Shown piece after piece: positions 28,548 to 36,946 of a stretch of DNA of 37,063 bases. This stretch comes from a virus, in the IMG/VR virus record IMGVR_UViG_3300037586_005480, positions 1-37,063 of that record; one strand, given 5' to 3'. The position numbers and the translations under genes were made by a program. Below the pieces are notes generated by a model. The model was given only the letters and a program-made list of their open reading frames with translations, did not search any database and was not told where the DNA came from. Numbering within the stretch: the first letter of the stretch is position 1; each line of letters begins with the position of its first letter.

Positions 28548-29341
28548 ATTAGGTCTATTCCTAGTTCTATAGATGCTTTTTCTAAAAACTCTATAAGACT
28601 ATTTTGACCAACTCCCATGGCTATAGAGTCAAATCCTCTTGCTGTCATTTGAATCATTCCTACTGCTCTTTTATTTTTATCAAAAACTATGCTTCCTGAA
28701 CTACCAAAGGTAGCTGGGATGGTATAGAAACATATATTATTTCTTTCATCACATCCTGAAAATTTTCCATCAAAGTGAAGAGCGACACCTTTTGATGAAA
28801 TTCCCAATGGAGAAGAAATAGAATAGACTTTTTCTCCTATCTGCGGCATAGATTCTGATATTTTTATCTCTCTAACATTTTGTATGCTAGACTTTACAAG
28901 ACAGAGATCAGATTCAATGTCAACAAATACTATTTCAGATTGCCACGCATTTCCATTTATATCAAATGACCATAAATCTACAGTAATAGTATCTGAAACA
29001 ACATCATCAAAATATGAAAATTCTGAATACATGTCTGGTCTACAAAAATGAGCTGCAGTTAAAATATAAGTTGAGTCATCTATAGATTTAAAGCCAAGTC
29101 CTGAGGCTGTAGCTTGTCTTTTAAATGCTTCATCATGACATTCTTCACCAGAATCTATTTCTAGACAAGTATTTTCTCTATATTGTGTCATTATTAAATT
29201 AAAGAAATTTTCTTTAGGAAGCTTCTCTCCGTACAGTACTGAGGATATTGTAAATATCAGTCCTATTACTGTTATTGAAAGAACAGATATTCTTATAAAT
29301 GATCTTTGAAAATTTTCATATTTTTTGGAGATTGTCATCAT
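28544..29341 (-). CDS. Membrane-anchored trypsin-like serine protease
   Basis: 265 aa on the minus strand. N-terminal membrane anchor (about residues 14-37, SFIRISVLSITVIGLIFTIS) and a periplasmic S1-type domain. The full triad is visible: H98 in ILTAAHFC, D145 in ESDLCLVK, S215 in ATFGSSGS. It resembles HtrA/DegP-like trypsin folds without a PDZ domain, so about half their length. It could cleave host envelope proteins or defend against other phages. Met2 is an alternative start. Divergent from the yeaH operon by 205 nt; that gap (29342-29546) is AT-rich with no other gene. Confidence 0.82.
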   Translation of the reverse strand: MMTISKKYENFQRSFIRISVLSITVIGLIFTISSVLYGEKLPKENFFNLIMTQYRENTCLEIDSGEECHDEAFKRQATASGLGFKSIDDSTYILTAAHFCRPDMYSEFSYFDDVVSDTITVDLWSFDINGNAWQSEIVFVDIESDLCLVKSSIQNVREIKISESMPQIGEKVYSISSPLGISSKGVALHFDGKFSGCDERNNICFYTIPATFGSSGSIVFDKNKRAVGMIQMTARGFDSIAMGVGQNSLIEFLEKASIELGIDLI

Positions 29342-29546
29342 TCTATCTTTATTAATTATTCTAATACAAAAAATTAATTAGATAAGAACTGAGACATCAA
29401 ATCATTTATCTATATAGAGGGTTCTTTAAATTAATATCAACCTTCTTCTAATATGTTTAATATTTATTTATAAATCTCTGATCCGGGAGTAAGATTATTT
29501 ATCTGCCTTGATTAAAAGAGAAAGTTAGAGGGTTCAAATTTAAATC

Positions 29547-30713
29547 ATGTCAATCTTCAGAAATCATAAAACCTCAGCTGATCGATCAGCAACAGATAGG
29601 AGCAGGCACAAGAAAAAGATACGAGATGCAATAAAAGAAGGTATTCATGATATAGTTTCAGATGAATCAATTATCGGTCAAGACGGAAAGAAGAGAATTA
29701 AAATACCAGTCCGAGGAATAAAAGAGTATAGATTTGTTTACGGAAATAATGAAAAAAACAAGAGTGCTGGATCTGCTCCAGGTAAAAATATAAGAAAAGG
29801 ACAGAAGATAGGATCAGGAAAGAAAAAAGAAAAGGACGGCGACGGAAAGGCAGGAAATAAAGAGGGTGAAGAGATTTATGAGGTTGAAATTACACTAGAA
29901 GAACTATCGTATTATCTTTTTGATAATTTAAATCTACCAGAGCTTGAAAAGAAAAAGTTTAAAGATATGGTGGGTGATAAAATAAAAAGAAAAGGATATA
30001 GGTCAAAGGGGATAAGACCTAGACTTTCAAAGAAAGAGACCCTCAAGAATAAAATCAGAAGAAAAAAGGCTACAGCATATACGGGAAGCCTAGATAGAAA
30101 TAAAGATGAGAGATTTCCATTTCATAAAAATGATCTAAAGTATAGACATATAGATGTAAAACCTAAGGAAAATAGTAATGCTGTTATATTTTTTGTAATG
30201 GACACCTCAGGGTCTATGACAAAAGAAAAGAAGTTTATGGCTAGGTCATTTTTCTTTTTACTTTATCATTTTTTAAGACACAAATATGAAAATGTAGAAA
30301 TTGTATTTATTTCTCACACTATTTCAGCAAAAGAAGTAAGTGAGAATGACTTCTTTAAGCGAGCAAGCTCAGGAGGCACATTACTATCTTCAGGAATTGA
30401 AAAGTGTCTTGATATTTCAAAGAAAAGATATCACCCAGATGCTTGGAATATTTATACATTTCACTGTAGTGATGGAGATAATTGGCCAGAAGATAATGCT
30501 AAATCCATAGATCTATCTCACACGCTAAAATCTATTTGTCAGCTTTATTGTTATATTCAGATTGTTCCAGAAACAGATAGAATCGCATGGACTGAGGGAG
30601 GAATGGCAACAGTATATTCTGAACTTGAAGACGCTAAGTTCAGAATTGTGAATTTAGAATCGCCAGATGATATTTGGCCACAATTTAAGAAAATTTTTGG
30701 AGGAAAGCAATAA
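29547..30713 (+). CDS. yeaH: YeaH/UPF0229 (DUF444) von Willebrand factor A protein
   Basis: 388 aa, full length. An N-terminal basic region with DESIIGQDGKKRIKIPVRG is followed by a Lys/Gly-rich stretch and a VWA domain with the MIDAS residues DTSGSM (219-224), a GGT and SDGDNW. In bacteria YeaH is encoded with the kinase PrkA/YeaG and SpoVR/YcgB and is expressed in starvation; its biochemical role is not settled. Here it starts a three-gene operon, unusual for a phage. Its stop overlaps the start of spoVR by 1 nt. Confidence 0.92.
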   Translation: MSIFRNHKTSADRSATDRSRHKKKIRDAIKEGIHDIVSDESIIGQDGKKRIKIPVRGIKEYRFVYGNNEKNKSAGSAPGKNIRKGQKIGSGKKKEKDGDGKAGNKEGEEIYEVEITLEELSYYLFDNLNLPELEKKKFKDMVGDKIKRKGYRSKGIRPRLSKKETLKNKIRRKKATAYTGSLDRNKDERFPFHKNDLKYRHIDVKPKENSNAVIFFVMDTSGSMTKEKKFMARSFFFLLYHFLRHKYENVEIVFISHTISAKEVSENDFFKRASSGGTLLSSGIEKCLDISKKRYHPDAWNIYTFHCSDGDNWPEDNAKSIDLSHTLKSICQLYCYIQIVPETDRIAWTEGGMATVYSELEDAKFRIVNLESPDDIWPQFKKIFGGKQ

Positions 30714-32020
30714 TGTCTAATTGGAATCTTGATGATTTAAGTGAGTGGGATGACAAGATTTGTAATCTTGCAGAAAAATATGGACTAGACTGGCACAAGA
30801 TAAACTATGAAGTCTGCGACTATTATGAAATGATTGGACACATGTCGTATCACGGTGTTCCTTCACACTACAATCACTGGTCATATGGAAAGTCATTTGA
30901 AAGAACTCATCAGCTATACAATGCAGGAGTGGAAGGATTGCCGTACGAATTGATCATAAATTCTGATCCATCAATAGCCTATCTAATGAAAGAAAATCCA
31001 TTCTATCTTCAGATACTAATAATGGCTCATTGTGTAGGACACAGCGATTTCTTTAAAAATAATAGAGCATTTAAAAATACAAGGCCTGATATTATTGTAT
31101 CCAGATTTAGAAATGCAAAAAAAAGAATCCAAGGCTATATTGAAAATCCAAATATAGGAATAGATTATGTTGAAACATTTCTTGATGCTCTTCATACTGT
31201 AAGATTTCAAACAGAGAGAAATAATATAAGGCGCCTATCTAAAAAAGAAATTGAACAAAAATATGTAAATATTATTAATAATGATAAAACTGAAAAGTAT
31301 AAAAATTTTGACATAGATAAAGATCTTCTAGAGCCAGATTATGATTTATTAGGGTTTCTTATAGAGCACGGAACACACTTTAAAGATTGGCAAATTGATA
31401 TATTGAATATCGTTAGAGATGAATCTCATTATTTTATGCCGCAGATAAAGACAAAAATAATGAATGAAGGATGGGCGTGCTTTTGGCACTATAAGCTATT
31501 AAATGAATTAAATTTACCACAGTCATGTCATATTCCATTTTTAAAATCTCACAATCAGGTTGTCAGGCCACATCTTGGAAAAATAAATCCGTATCATCTG
31601 GGTTTCTTTTTATTTAAAAAGCTTGAAAAAGACTTAGGAATAGATGAGTGCTTCTTTATAAGAGAAATTCATGAGGATGAGTCGTTTATAAGGTGCTATT
31701 TAGATCTCGATGCGTGTAGAGATTTAAACTTATTTACATACTCTACAAAAAAAACCGGAATAACAATAGATGATGTATCTGATGAAGAGAGTTGGATTTC
31801 TGTTAGAGACGGATTAATTAAGAATATAGGATTAAATTCAATTCCAAGGGTTTTTGTATCCGATATATCAACCTCAGGTGATTTAATACTGGAACATGAT
31901 CATGATGGAAGGGACTTGGAATTAGACTATGCAGAAGAAGTTGTTAGAAAAATACAGACAATCTGGCCCAAAGATGTTAAATTTTTTACTATTATTGAAG
32001 AAGAACCTTGGGAAATATGA
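30713..32020 (+). CDS. spoVR: SpoVR family protein
   Basis: 435 aa, slightly shorter than the usual 470-510. Family hallmarks are present: HWSYGKSFERTHQLYNAG, PYELIINSDPSIAYLM, MAHCVGHSDFFKNN and DESHYFMPQIKTKIMNEGWA. SpoVR was named for spore cortex formation in Bacillus but occurs widely next to prkA and yeaH in bacteria that do not sporulate. Start overlaps the yeaH stop (TAATG). A role with the kinase is inferred from conserved gene order. Confidence 0.93.
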   Translation: MSNWNLDDLSEWDDKICNLAEKYGLDWHKINYEVCDYYEMIGHMSYHGVPSHYNHWSYGKSFERTHQLYNAGVEGLPYELIINSDPSIAYLMKENPFYLQILIMAHCVGHSDFFKNNRAFKNTRPDIIVSRFRNAKKRIQGYIENPNIGIDYVETFLDALHTVRFQTERNNIRRLSKKEIEQKYVNIINNDKTEKYKNFDIDKDLLEPDYDLLGFLIEHGTHFKDWQIDILNIVRDESHYFMPQIKTKIMNEGWACFWHYKLLNELNLPQSCHIPFLKSHNQVVRPHLGKINPYHLGFFLFKKLEKDLGIDECFFIREIHEDESFIRCYLDLDACRDLNLFTYSTKKTGITIDDVSDEESWISVRDGLIKNIGLNSIPRVFVSDISTSGDLILEHDHDGRDLELDYAEEVVRKIQTIWPKDVKFFTIIEEEPWEI

Positions 32021-32042
32021 TATAATAGGTGTGGAGGAGTAG

Positions 32043-33971
32043 ATGAAGAAGAAAAGATTTTTAAATATTATTGAAAGTCAAAGAGAAGAAAAGTGTGATG
32101 AAAAGTTTGAAGGAACATTTCTTGACTATCTAGAGATAGTAAATGATAATCCGGAAATAGCTAAGCTTTCTCATAAGAGGCTTTATGATACTATTACTTC
32201 TCACGGAATCACTGTTATGTGTGATTCTAATCCTAGAAAGCGAAAGCTATTTGATGGAGATAATGTAAGAGTATATGAATATTTTCAAAATGATTTTTTT
32301 GGAATGGACAGAGTATTAGAAAAAGTCATGAGATTTTTACGATCTGCTGCCTTGAGAGGCGAGGAAAGTAGACAAGTTCTATTGTTAATGGGTCCCGTCG
32401 GAGCTGGAAAATCAGCACTCATCGAACATATAAAGAAGTCAATAGAAGGAGAAAAGTTTTATCATTTAAAAGGTGATCCCCAGAGAGGAGAACCCCTTCA
32501 GCTAATACCCAGAGGGTTAAGATCAAAATTTGAAGAGATGTTGGGAATAAAAATTGAAGGAGATATCAGCCCAGTTGCTAGATATAAGCTTTTAAATGAG
32601 TATGATGAAAAATATGAGACATTCCCAGTTCAGGAATCTACGTTTTCACAAAGAGCTAGAAGGGGAATAGCATCTGTTCCTCCAATGGACGCAAATAGTC
32701 AGGATGTTGGTGTACTTATAGGATCTGAAGATATATCAAAGCTTGATAAATACTCTGAAGATGACCCTAGAGTTCTATCTTTAAATGGCGCATTTAATGT
32801 TGGAAATAGAGGTATTGTAGAGCTTGTTGAGGTTTTTAAAAATGAGATAGAATTTCTTCATACAGTCATAACAGCCACACAAGAAAAGAGAATACCATCT
32901 CCTGGAAAGCATGATATGCTTTATTTTGACGGTGTTATACTTGCTCATTGTAATGAAGCAGAGTGGAATAAGTTTAGATCTGAACATACAAATGAGGCTA
33001 TTCTTGATAGAATAGTAAAAGTTAATGTGCCATATATTCTTGAACTTGATCAGGAGATTAAGATTTATGAAAAGCAATTAAGGAGATCAGACTTTAATTC
33101 TCATATAGCTCCTCATACTTTAAAAATAGCATCGATGTTTTCAATTTTATCTAGGCTGAGATATTCACAAAAGTGTGATATTCTAACAAAGCTAAAGATT
33201 TATAATGGTGAAGATGTAATTGAAAAAGGAAGAGTTAAAAAGATAGACATAAAGGACCTTAGAGATGAAGCTCGTGACGAGGGCATGGATGGAATCTCAA
33301 CAAGATTTATAATGAAATCCATAGATAGTGCATTATCAGATTCTGATAAGAATATGGTTACACCTAATGCAATAATGGAATCTTTAATACGTCAAGTAAA
33401 AGAACAGATCATATCTGATGAAGATAAAGATAGATATCTAGAAATACTTCAAAAAATAATAAGAGAAGAATATCTGAAGATACTTGAAAATGAGATAGCA
33501 AAGGCTTTTATAACTGCATATTCAGAACAGGCACAGTCATTATTTGACAGCTATCTAGATAATGCTGAATGTTACACTACAAGAACAACTGTAAAGGATA
33601 GTATAACAAAGGAAGAAAGAGAGCCTGATGAGCATTTCATGAAATCAATAGAGGAGCAAATAGGAATAACTGGATCGTCTGTTGACGGATTTAGAAGTGA
33701 TGTAACAGCATATATGTTTGCCAAGATGAGAAGAAAGGAAAAGGTAAATTATAAGAGCTATGGCCCGCTTAGGGAGGCGCTTGAAGGATACCTTATAATG
33801 TCTGTGAAGGATATTTCTAGAATAGTAACCAAAAGTAAGTCTAGAGATGATGAACAAAGAAAAAAGTATAGTGAAATGATAAGAACACTTATAGAGGAAT
33901 ACGGATATAATGAGGATTCTGCAGAGGAAGTTTTAACATTTGCTGCAAATAACCTCTGGAGAGATTCATAG
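32043..33971 (+). CDS. prkA: PrkA/YeaG serine protein kinase (AAA+ ATPase)
   Basis: 642 aa, full length. Walker A GPVGAGKS at residues 117-124. The PrkA N-terminal region with FFGMDRVLEKVMRFLRSAA, HLKGDPQRGEPL, and IPSPGKHDMLYFDGVILAHCNEAEW is typical of the family, as is a C-terminal helical domain. It is reported as a serine kinase or AAA+ protease in bacteria and responds to nutrient stress. It follows spoVR by 22 nt, with GGAGG upstream. As part of a phage operon it could keep the host in a state that supports replication during starvation. That role is inference. Confidence 0.94.
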   Translation: MKKKRFLNIIESQREEKCDEKFEGTFLDYLEIVNDNPEIAKLSHKRLYDTITSHGITVMCDSNPRKRKLFDGDNVRVYEYFQNDFFGMDRVLEKVMRFLRSAALRGEESRQVLLLMGPVGAGKSALIEHIKKSIEGEKFYHLKGDPQRGEPLQLIPRGLRSKFEEMLGIKIEGDISPVARYKLLNEYDEKYETFPVQESTFSQRARRGIASVPPMDANSQDVGVLIGSEDISKLDKYSEDDPRVLSLNGAFNVGNRGIVELVEVFKNEIEFLHTVITATQEKRIPSPGKHDMLYFDGVILAHCNEAEWNKFRSEHTNEAILDRIVKVNVPYILELDQEIKIYEKQLRRSDFNSHIAPHTLKIASMFSILSRLRYSQKCDILTKLKIYNGEDVIEKGRVKKIDIKDLRDEARDEGMDGISTRFIMKSIDSALSDSDKNMVTPNAIMESLIRQVKEQIISDEDKDRYLEILQKIIREEYLKILENEIAKAFITAYSEQAQSLFDSYLDNAECYTTRTTVKDSITKEEREPDEHFMKSIEEQIGITGSSVDGFRSDVTAYMFAKMRRKEKVNYKSYGPLREALEGYLIMSVKDISRIVTKSKSRDDEQRKKYSEMIRTLIEEYGYNEDSAEEVLTFAANNLWRDS

Positions 33972-33975
33972 ACGA

Positions 33976-35334
33976 ATGAATGTAAAGAGCATAGATTTTT
34001 CAGATATAAAAAGAAAAATTTCAAGAGATTTAGATGATATTAAAAAATCTGGAATATTAGAATCTAACTTACTTTTAACAAAGAATATGCTGACGTCTGA
34101 TATGGTTCAGTCGTACATATATTATAATCAAAGTGATCTTCACGATAGAATATTAAAGCCAATCTTATTGGATTCTGCTATAAAGTCTGAGTCGCTATCA
34201 GGAGGCTCGGGAGATACTTGCCTGAGATTGTCTATTTTTCTTTTAGATGAATCTATGAAGATGCTAAGAAGAAGCACACCTCATAGAGAAATTATCCATA
34301 ACTTAAATAAAAAAATAGACAATCTAATAAAAGATATTCAGATTGCTAGTGAAAGATCAGATAAAAGTGATATAGAGGTTGTAATCAATGAATTTTTTAA
34401 AAGTGAAACTCATAAAGAAATTGTAAATGAAATAATAAAAAACTCTCAAGCCGCATCTCCAATATTTGTAGAAAGATCAAACTTATCAGATACTGTAGTG
34501 GAATCTTTGTCAGGTTTTAATTTTAAAGTTAATATTTTACAAGAGTTTTTACCAACAAACAGATTGTGGAAAAGAGATGATGTAAACTGCCTGATTATTG
34601 ATGGAATCATAGAGTCAGTTGGAGAAATTCATCATCTTTTAGAATTTGCTTCAAGTTCAAAAGAATCATTTATACTATTTGTGAGAGGTCTATCTGATGA
34701 TGTCAAGAATACGATGCTATTTAATGTTAAGCGGGGAACTATAGACTTGATTCCAGTTTGTGTAGGATTTGATGAAAATACACTCAATATTTTAAATGAT
34801 GTATCTATCGCATGTGATTCTGATATAGTCTCATCATACAAGGGAGATCTAATATCTTCCGCAGCAAAAGGTCCATTTGACAAAATTAAAAGAGTATCAA
34901 TATCACAGTCAGGAATAGGAATATCTTCAAATTTTGATTCTAAAAAATTATCACAGCACATTAAATTTCTTAGAAAGAAAAGAGATATGTCTGAGTCTAA
35001 TGATTTAAAAAATCTCTTTGATAAGCGAATTAGATCATTATCTTCTAACAAGATAGCAGTTAGGATAGGAACAGAACTAATTAGTGAAAATTCACAGACA
35101 TTAGAATTATTTGATAAATTCTTTAGAGAGTTTAAAATGATAATTCAAAGAGGGATAATAACAAGAGATAAGATTAAAACGATATTTAAAAATGAAGATG
35201 ATATGTTAGAGATTATTTTTATCAAAGATAGATCAATTTTAACAACGTCGTCGATATGTACCGCTTTAAAAATATCATCTTCATGTGTTTCTTCTATTAT
35301 TTCTGTAGGAAATGTCATTCTAGAGGATCAGTAG
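33976..35334 (+). CDS. Divergent GroEL-like (HSP60) chaperonin
   Basis: 452 aa from ATG 33976. The longer reading from 33940 starts inside prkA. Order and spacing of segments follow GroEL: SGGSGDTCLRLSIFLL matches the GDGTTTATVL region, TPHREIIHNLNKKIDNLIKD matches NPMDLKRGIDKAV, FILFVRGLSDDVKNTMLFNV matches the apical [20 protein letters not shown] region, and the end ICTALKISSSCVSSIISVGN matches SALQYAASVAGLMITTE. D42 could equal GroEL D52, but the D87 position is Ser/Gly here, and the ATP-loop GPKGRN is missing. The C-terminal equatorial part is about 70 residues shorter. It may be a degenerate or specialised phage chaperonin, perhaps acting as a subunit or holdase. Confidence 0.8.
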   Translation: MNVKSIDFSDIKRKISRDLDDIKKSGILESNLLLTKNMLTSDMVQSYIYYNQSDLHDRILKPILLDSAIKSESLSGGSGDTCLRLSIFLLDESMKMLRRSTPHREIIHNLNKKIDNLIKDIQIASERSDKSDIEVVINEFFKSETHKEIVNEIIKNSQAASPIFVERSNLSDTVVESLSGFNFKVNILQEFLPTNRLWKRDDVNCLIIDGIIESVGEIHHLLEFASSSKESFILFVRGLSDDVKNTMLFNVKRGTIDLIPVCVGFDENTLNILNDVSIACDSDIVSSYKGDLISSAAKGPFDKIKRVSISQSGIGISSNFDSKKLSQHIKFLRKKRDMSESNDLKNLFDKRIRSLSSNKIAVRIGTELISENSQTLELFDKFFREFKMIIQRGIITRDKIKTIFKNEDDMLEIIFIKDRSILTTSSICTALKISSSCVSSIISVGNVILEDQ

Positions 35335-35382
35335 TTTACATTTTGATTTCATGGTTTACCTTTATGATAGTAGGAGAAAAAT

Positions 35383-35640
35383 ATGTCACTTGAAACAGAG
35401 ATTGGAAAGAGTGTATCTGAGCTAGTTTCATTTATTAAAGATAAAGTTTCATCAAATCTTGTAGAGTCTAGAAATCAGGGAAGCTTAGAAATTGATGACG
35501 TCACATTTGAAAGAGTTCTTAATTTAGTAGATCTTTCAACTTCACAGGGACTATCTCTGGGATATACGAATGTAGAGTCAGCTCTTAGTAAGGGTCTCAA
35601 AGACCTAAAAGATCCCAAAGATAAGAGAAAAAAGAAGTAA
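35383..35640 (+). CDS. Small helical hypothetical protein
   Basis: 85 aa from ATG 35383, AGGAG upstream. Helical, with a basic end (LKDLKDPKDKRKKK). No membrane segment and no known motif. It lies between the chaperonin-like gene and a zinc protein and may belong to the same transcript. Function unknown. Confidence 0.66.
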   Translation: MSLETEIGKSVSELVSFIKDKVSSNLVESRNQGSLEIDDVTFERVLNLVDLSTSQGLSLGYTNVESALSKGLKDLKDPKDKRKKK

Positions 35641-35655
35641 TATGAGTAGGTTAAG

Positions 35656-36126
35656 ATGGCAGGTATCAAACATCTAATTCAGTGTCACTGTATTCTTCCT
35701 CAGTATAAAAAGTTACCTGATCCAGTATTTCATAAGTTTGTCACATTTTCTTCAATAGACACTGATGGAGATGTCATTCCAAGTATAGCTAGATGTAATA
35801 ACTGTGGAGTTATTCATAAGATAGTAGATTTTTGCACATCTGAGTTTATTCACGGTATAGAGGATACAAATGCAATATCAGAGATTAAAGATATTAGATC
35901 TAATATACCGGAAAAAATTTCACAAATTCTTGAAGATAACAAGTGTGATGTCGCAACATGGCTCCAGGTCGACGATATATTAAAAAATGAAGAGTGGGGA
36001 TCCTGGGTGGTATTATCAAAAGAGTCGCTTGTTGGATCAACTCAGATAAAGCAATTAATTATAGACGGCATTGATAAACTAAAGATAGAGTCTCACTTAA
36101 GAAAAGATGAAATTTTTGGGGAATAG
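35656..36126 (+). CDS. Zinc-binding hypothetical protein
   Basis: 156 aa from ATG 35656. Likely zinc ligands: CHC at residues 10-12, then CNNC near 47-50, and H54 and C60. This CxC-x34-CxxC spacing with flanking His resembles a zinc ribbon. The second half is helical and acidic. I recall similar proteins in marine T4-like phages but cannot name the family. Function unknown. Confidence 0.7.
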   Translation: MAGIKHLIQCHCILPQYKKLPDPVFHKFVTFSSIDTDGDVIPSIARCNNCGVIHKIVDFCTSEFIHGIEDTNAISEIKDIRSNIPEKISQILEDNKCDVATWLQVDDILKNEEWGSWVVLSKESLVGSTQIKQLIIDGIDKLKIESHLRKDEIFGE

Positions 36127-36129
36127 ATA

Positions 36130-36357
36130 ATGAAAAAATATGGCAAATCTGAAGAGGATGTTAGAGTAGAGAAAAAAGCTACATCTAGAGAGATTGTTAA
36201 AGAAATTATTGACTTTGGAGTCAATGAGAATCAAAAAATTCAAATAATAAAGTTAATTTCAATGGAATTAGAAGATATTAATTTAATGAAGAGAATAATT
36301 AATTGTATTAAATTAATCAATGATAATGATGAACCTAAAAAATTGATAGAGGTTTAA
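36130..36357 (+). CDS. Small helical hypothetical protein
   Basis: 75 aa starting at ATG 36130, 3 nt after the preceding stop. Basic N-terminus (MKKYGKSEEDVRVEKKATSR), then a helical bundle (IVKEIIDFGV, IIKLISMELEDINLMKR). No motif. Co-transcribed with its neighbours. Function unknown. Confidence 0.68.
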   Translation: MKKYGKSEEDVRVEKKATSREIVKEIIDFGVNENQKIQIIKLISMELEDINLMKRIINCIKLINDNDEPKKLIEV

Positions 36358-36369
36358 CAGGAGAAAAAC

Positions 36370-36552
36370 ATGTCAGATCTATTAGATAAGTGGAGCGAGT
36401 TAAAGGTTTTGGTCGAGAGTCTTGACCTTGATCTTCATAAGAATGCAAATGGGAATAAGTCAGCAGGCGTAAGAGCTAGAAAAGGACTTAGACTTATTAA
36501 GAAGCAGGTGGGAGATCTTGTAAAGAGCTCCCTGTCTGTTGACAAAGAATAA
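36370..36552 (+). CDS. Histone H1-like (Hc1-type) small DNA-binding protein
   Basis: 60 aa from ATG 36370, AGGAG upstream. The pattern LKVLVESLDLDLHKN then GNKSAGVRARKGLRLIKKQV matches the GNKAAGxRxRKGLxxLKK core of bacterial H1-like Hc1 proteins (chlamydial Hc1, small Bacteroidetes H1). The protein is the size of that core without the Lys/Ala-rich tail. It probably binds DNA as a helical hairpin and could compact phage or host DNA. Its TAA ends 1 nt before the tmRNA. Confidence 0.78.
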   Translation: MSDLLDKWSELKVLVESLDLDLHKNANGNKSAGVRARKGLRLIKKQVGDLVKSSLSVDKE

Positions 36553-36553
36553 T

Positions 36554-36893
36554 GGGCCCGAAATGGTATCGACAGGGTAGCTAAGGAGTATAAGAGTGCA
36601 GGTGACCTCAGGGAACAGCTGGTCTAAAGAGCGGTTTCAAAAACCATAATTGCCAATAACAATTATTACGAACAGCGGTTAGCCGCTTAATCGGGTGGTT
36701 GTCTAAAACCATCTATCCAATTTAGGCTAAGTGAAGTAGCATCACTGAAATAAAATAATGCTCGAATCTCAGTCCGTGAATGAGAGGGTTTACCAGCGGA
36801 AATTTTGTTAGTTTAGAAAAACTGAATAAACCTGTGAATGACTTGATCCCAGAATTGCTTTGGACGCGAGTTCGACTCTCGCCGGGTCCACCA
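36554..36893 (+). ncRNA. ssrA: Transfer-messenger RNA (tmRNA)
   Basis: A complete tmRNA of about 340 nt. 5' GGGCCCG pairs with 3' CGGGTCC, followed by ACCA. The T-arm is GCGAG-TTCGACT-CTCGC (36866-36882) and a D-arm-like ATGGTATCGACAG follows the acceptor. The tag frame starts at GCC 36652 and reads ANNNYYEQRLAA, stopping at TAA 36688-36690; the LAA end is the ClpXP/ClpAP degron. CCA is encoded. Phages rarely carry tmRNA. It would release stalled ribosomes and tag their products during infection. Confidence 0.95.
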
Positions 36894-36919
36894 TTTTAAG
36901 AACATCTACTTGTAACATA

Positions 36920-36928
36920 ATAATTATA
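36920..36928 (+). promoter_or_regulatory. Candidate non-early promoter element (ATAATTATA)
   Basis: Lies 18 nt before the last tagged gene. It is the ATARTTATA variant seen at 17250. Confidence 0.42.
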
Positions 36929-36946
36929 GACAGAGATTTTTTTATA

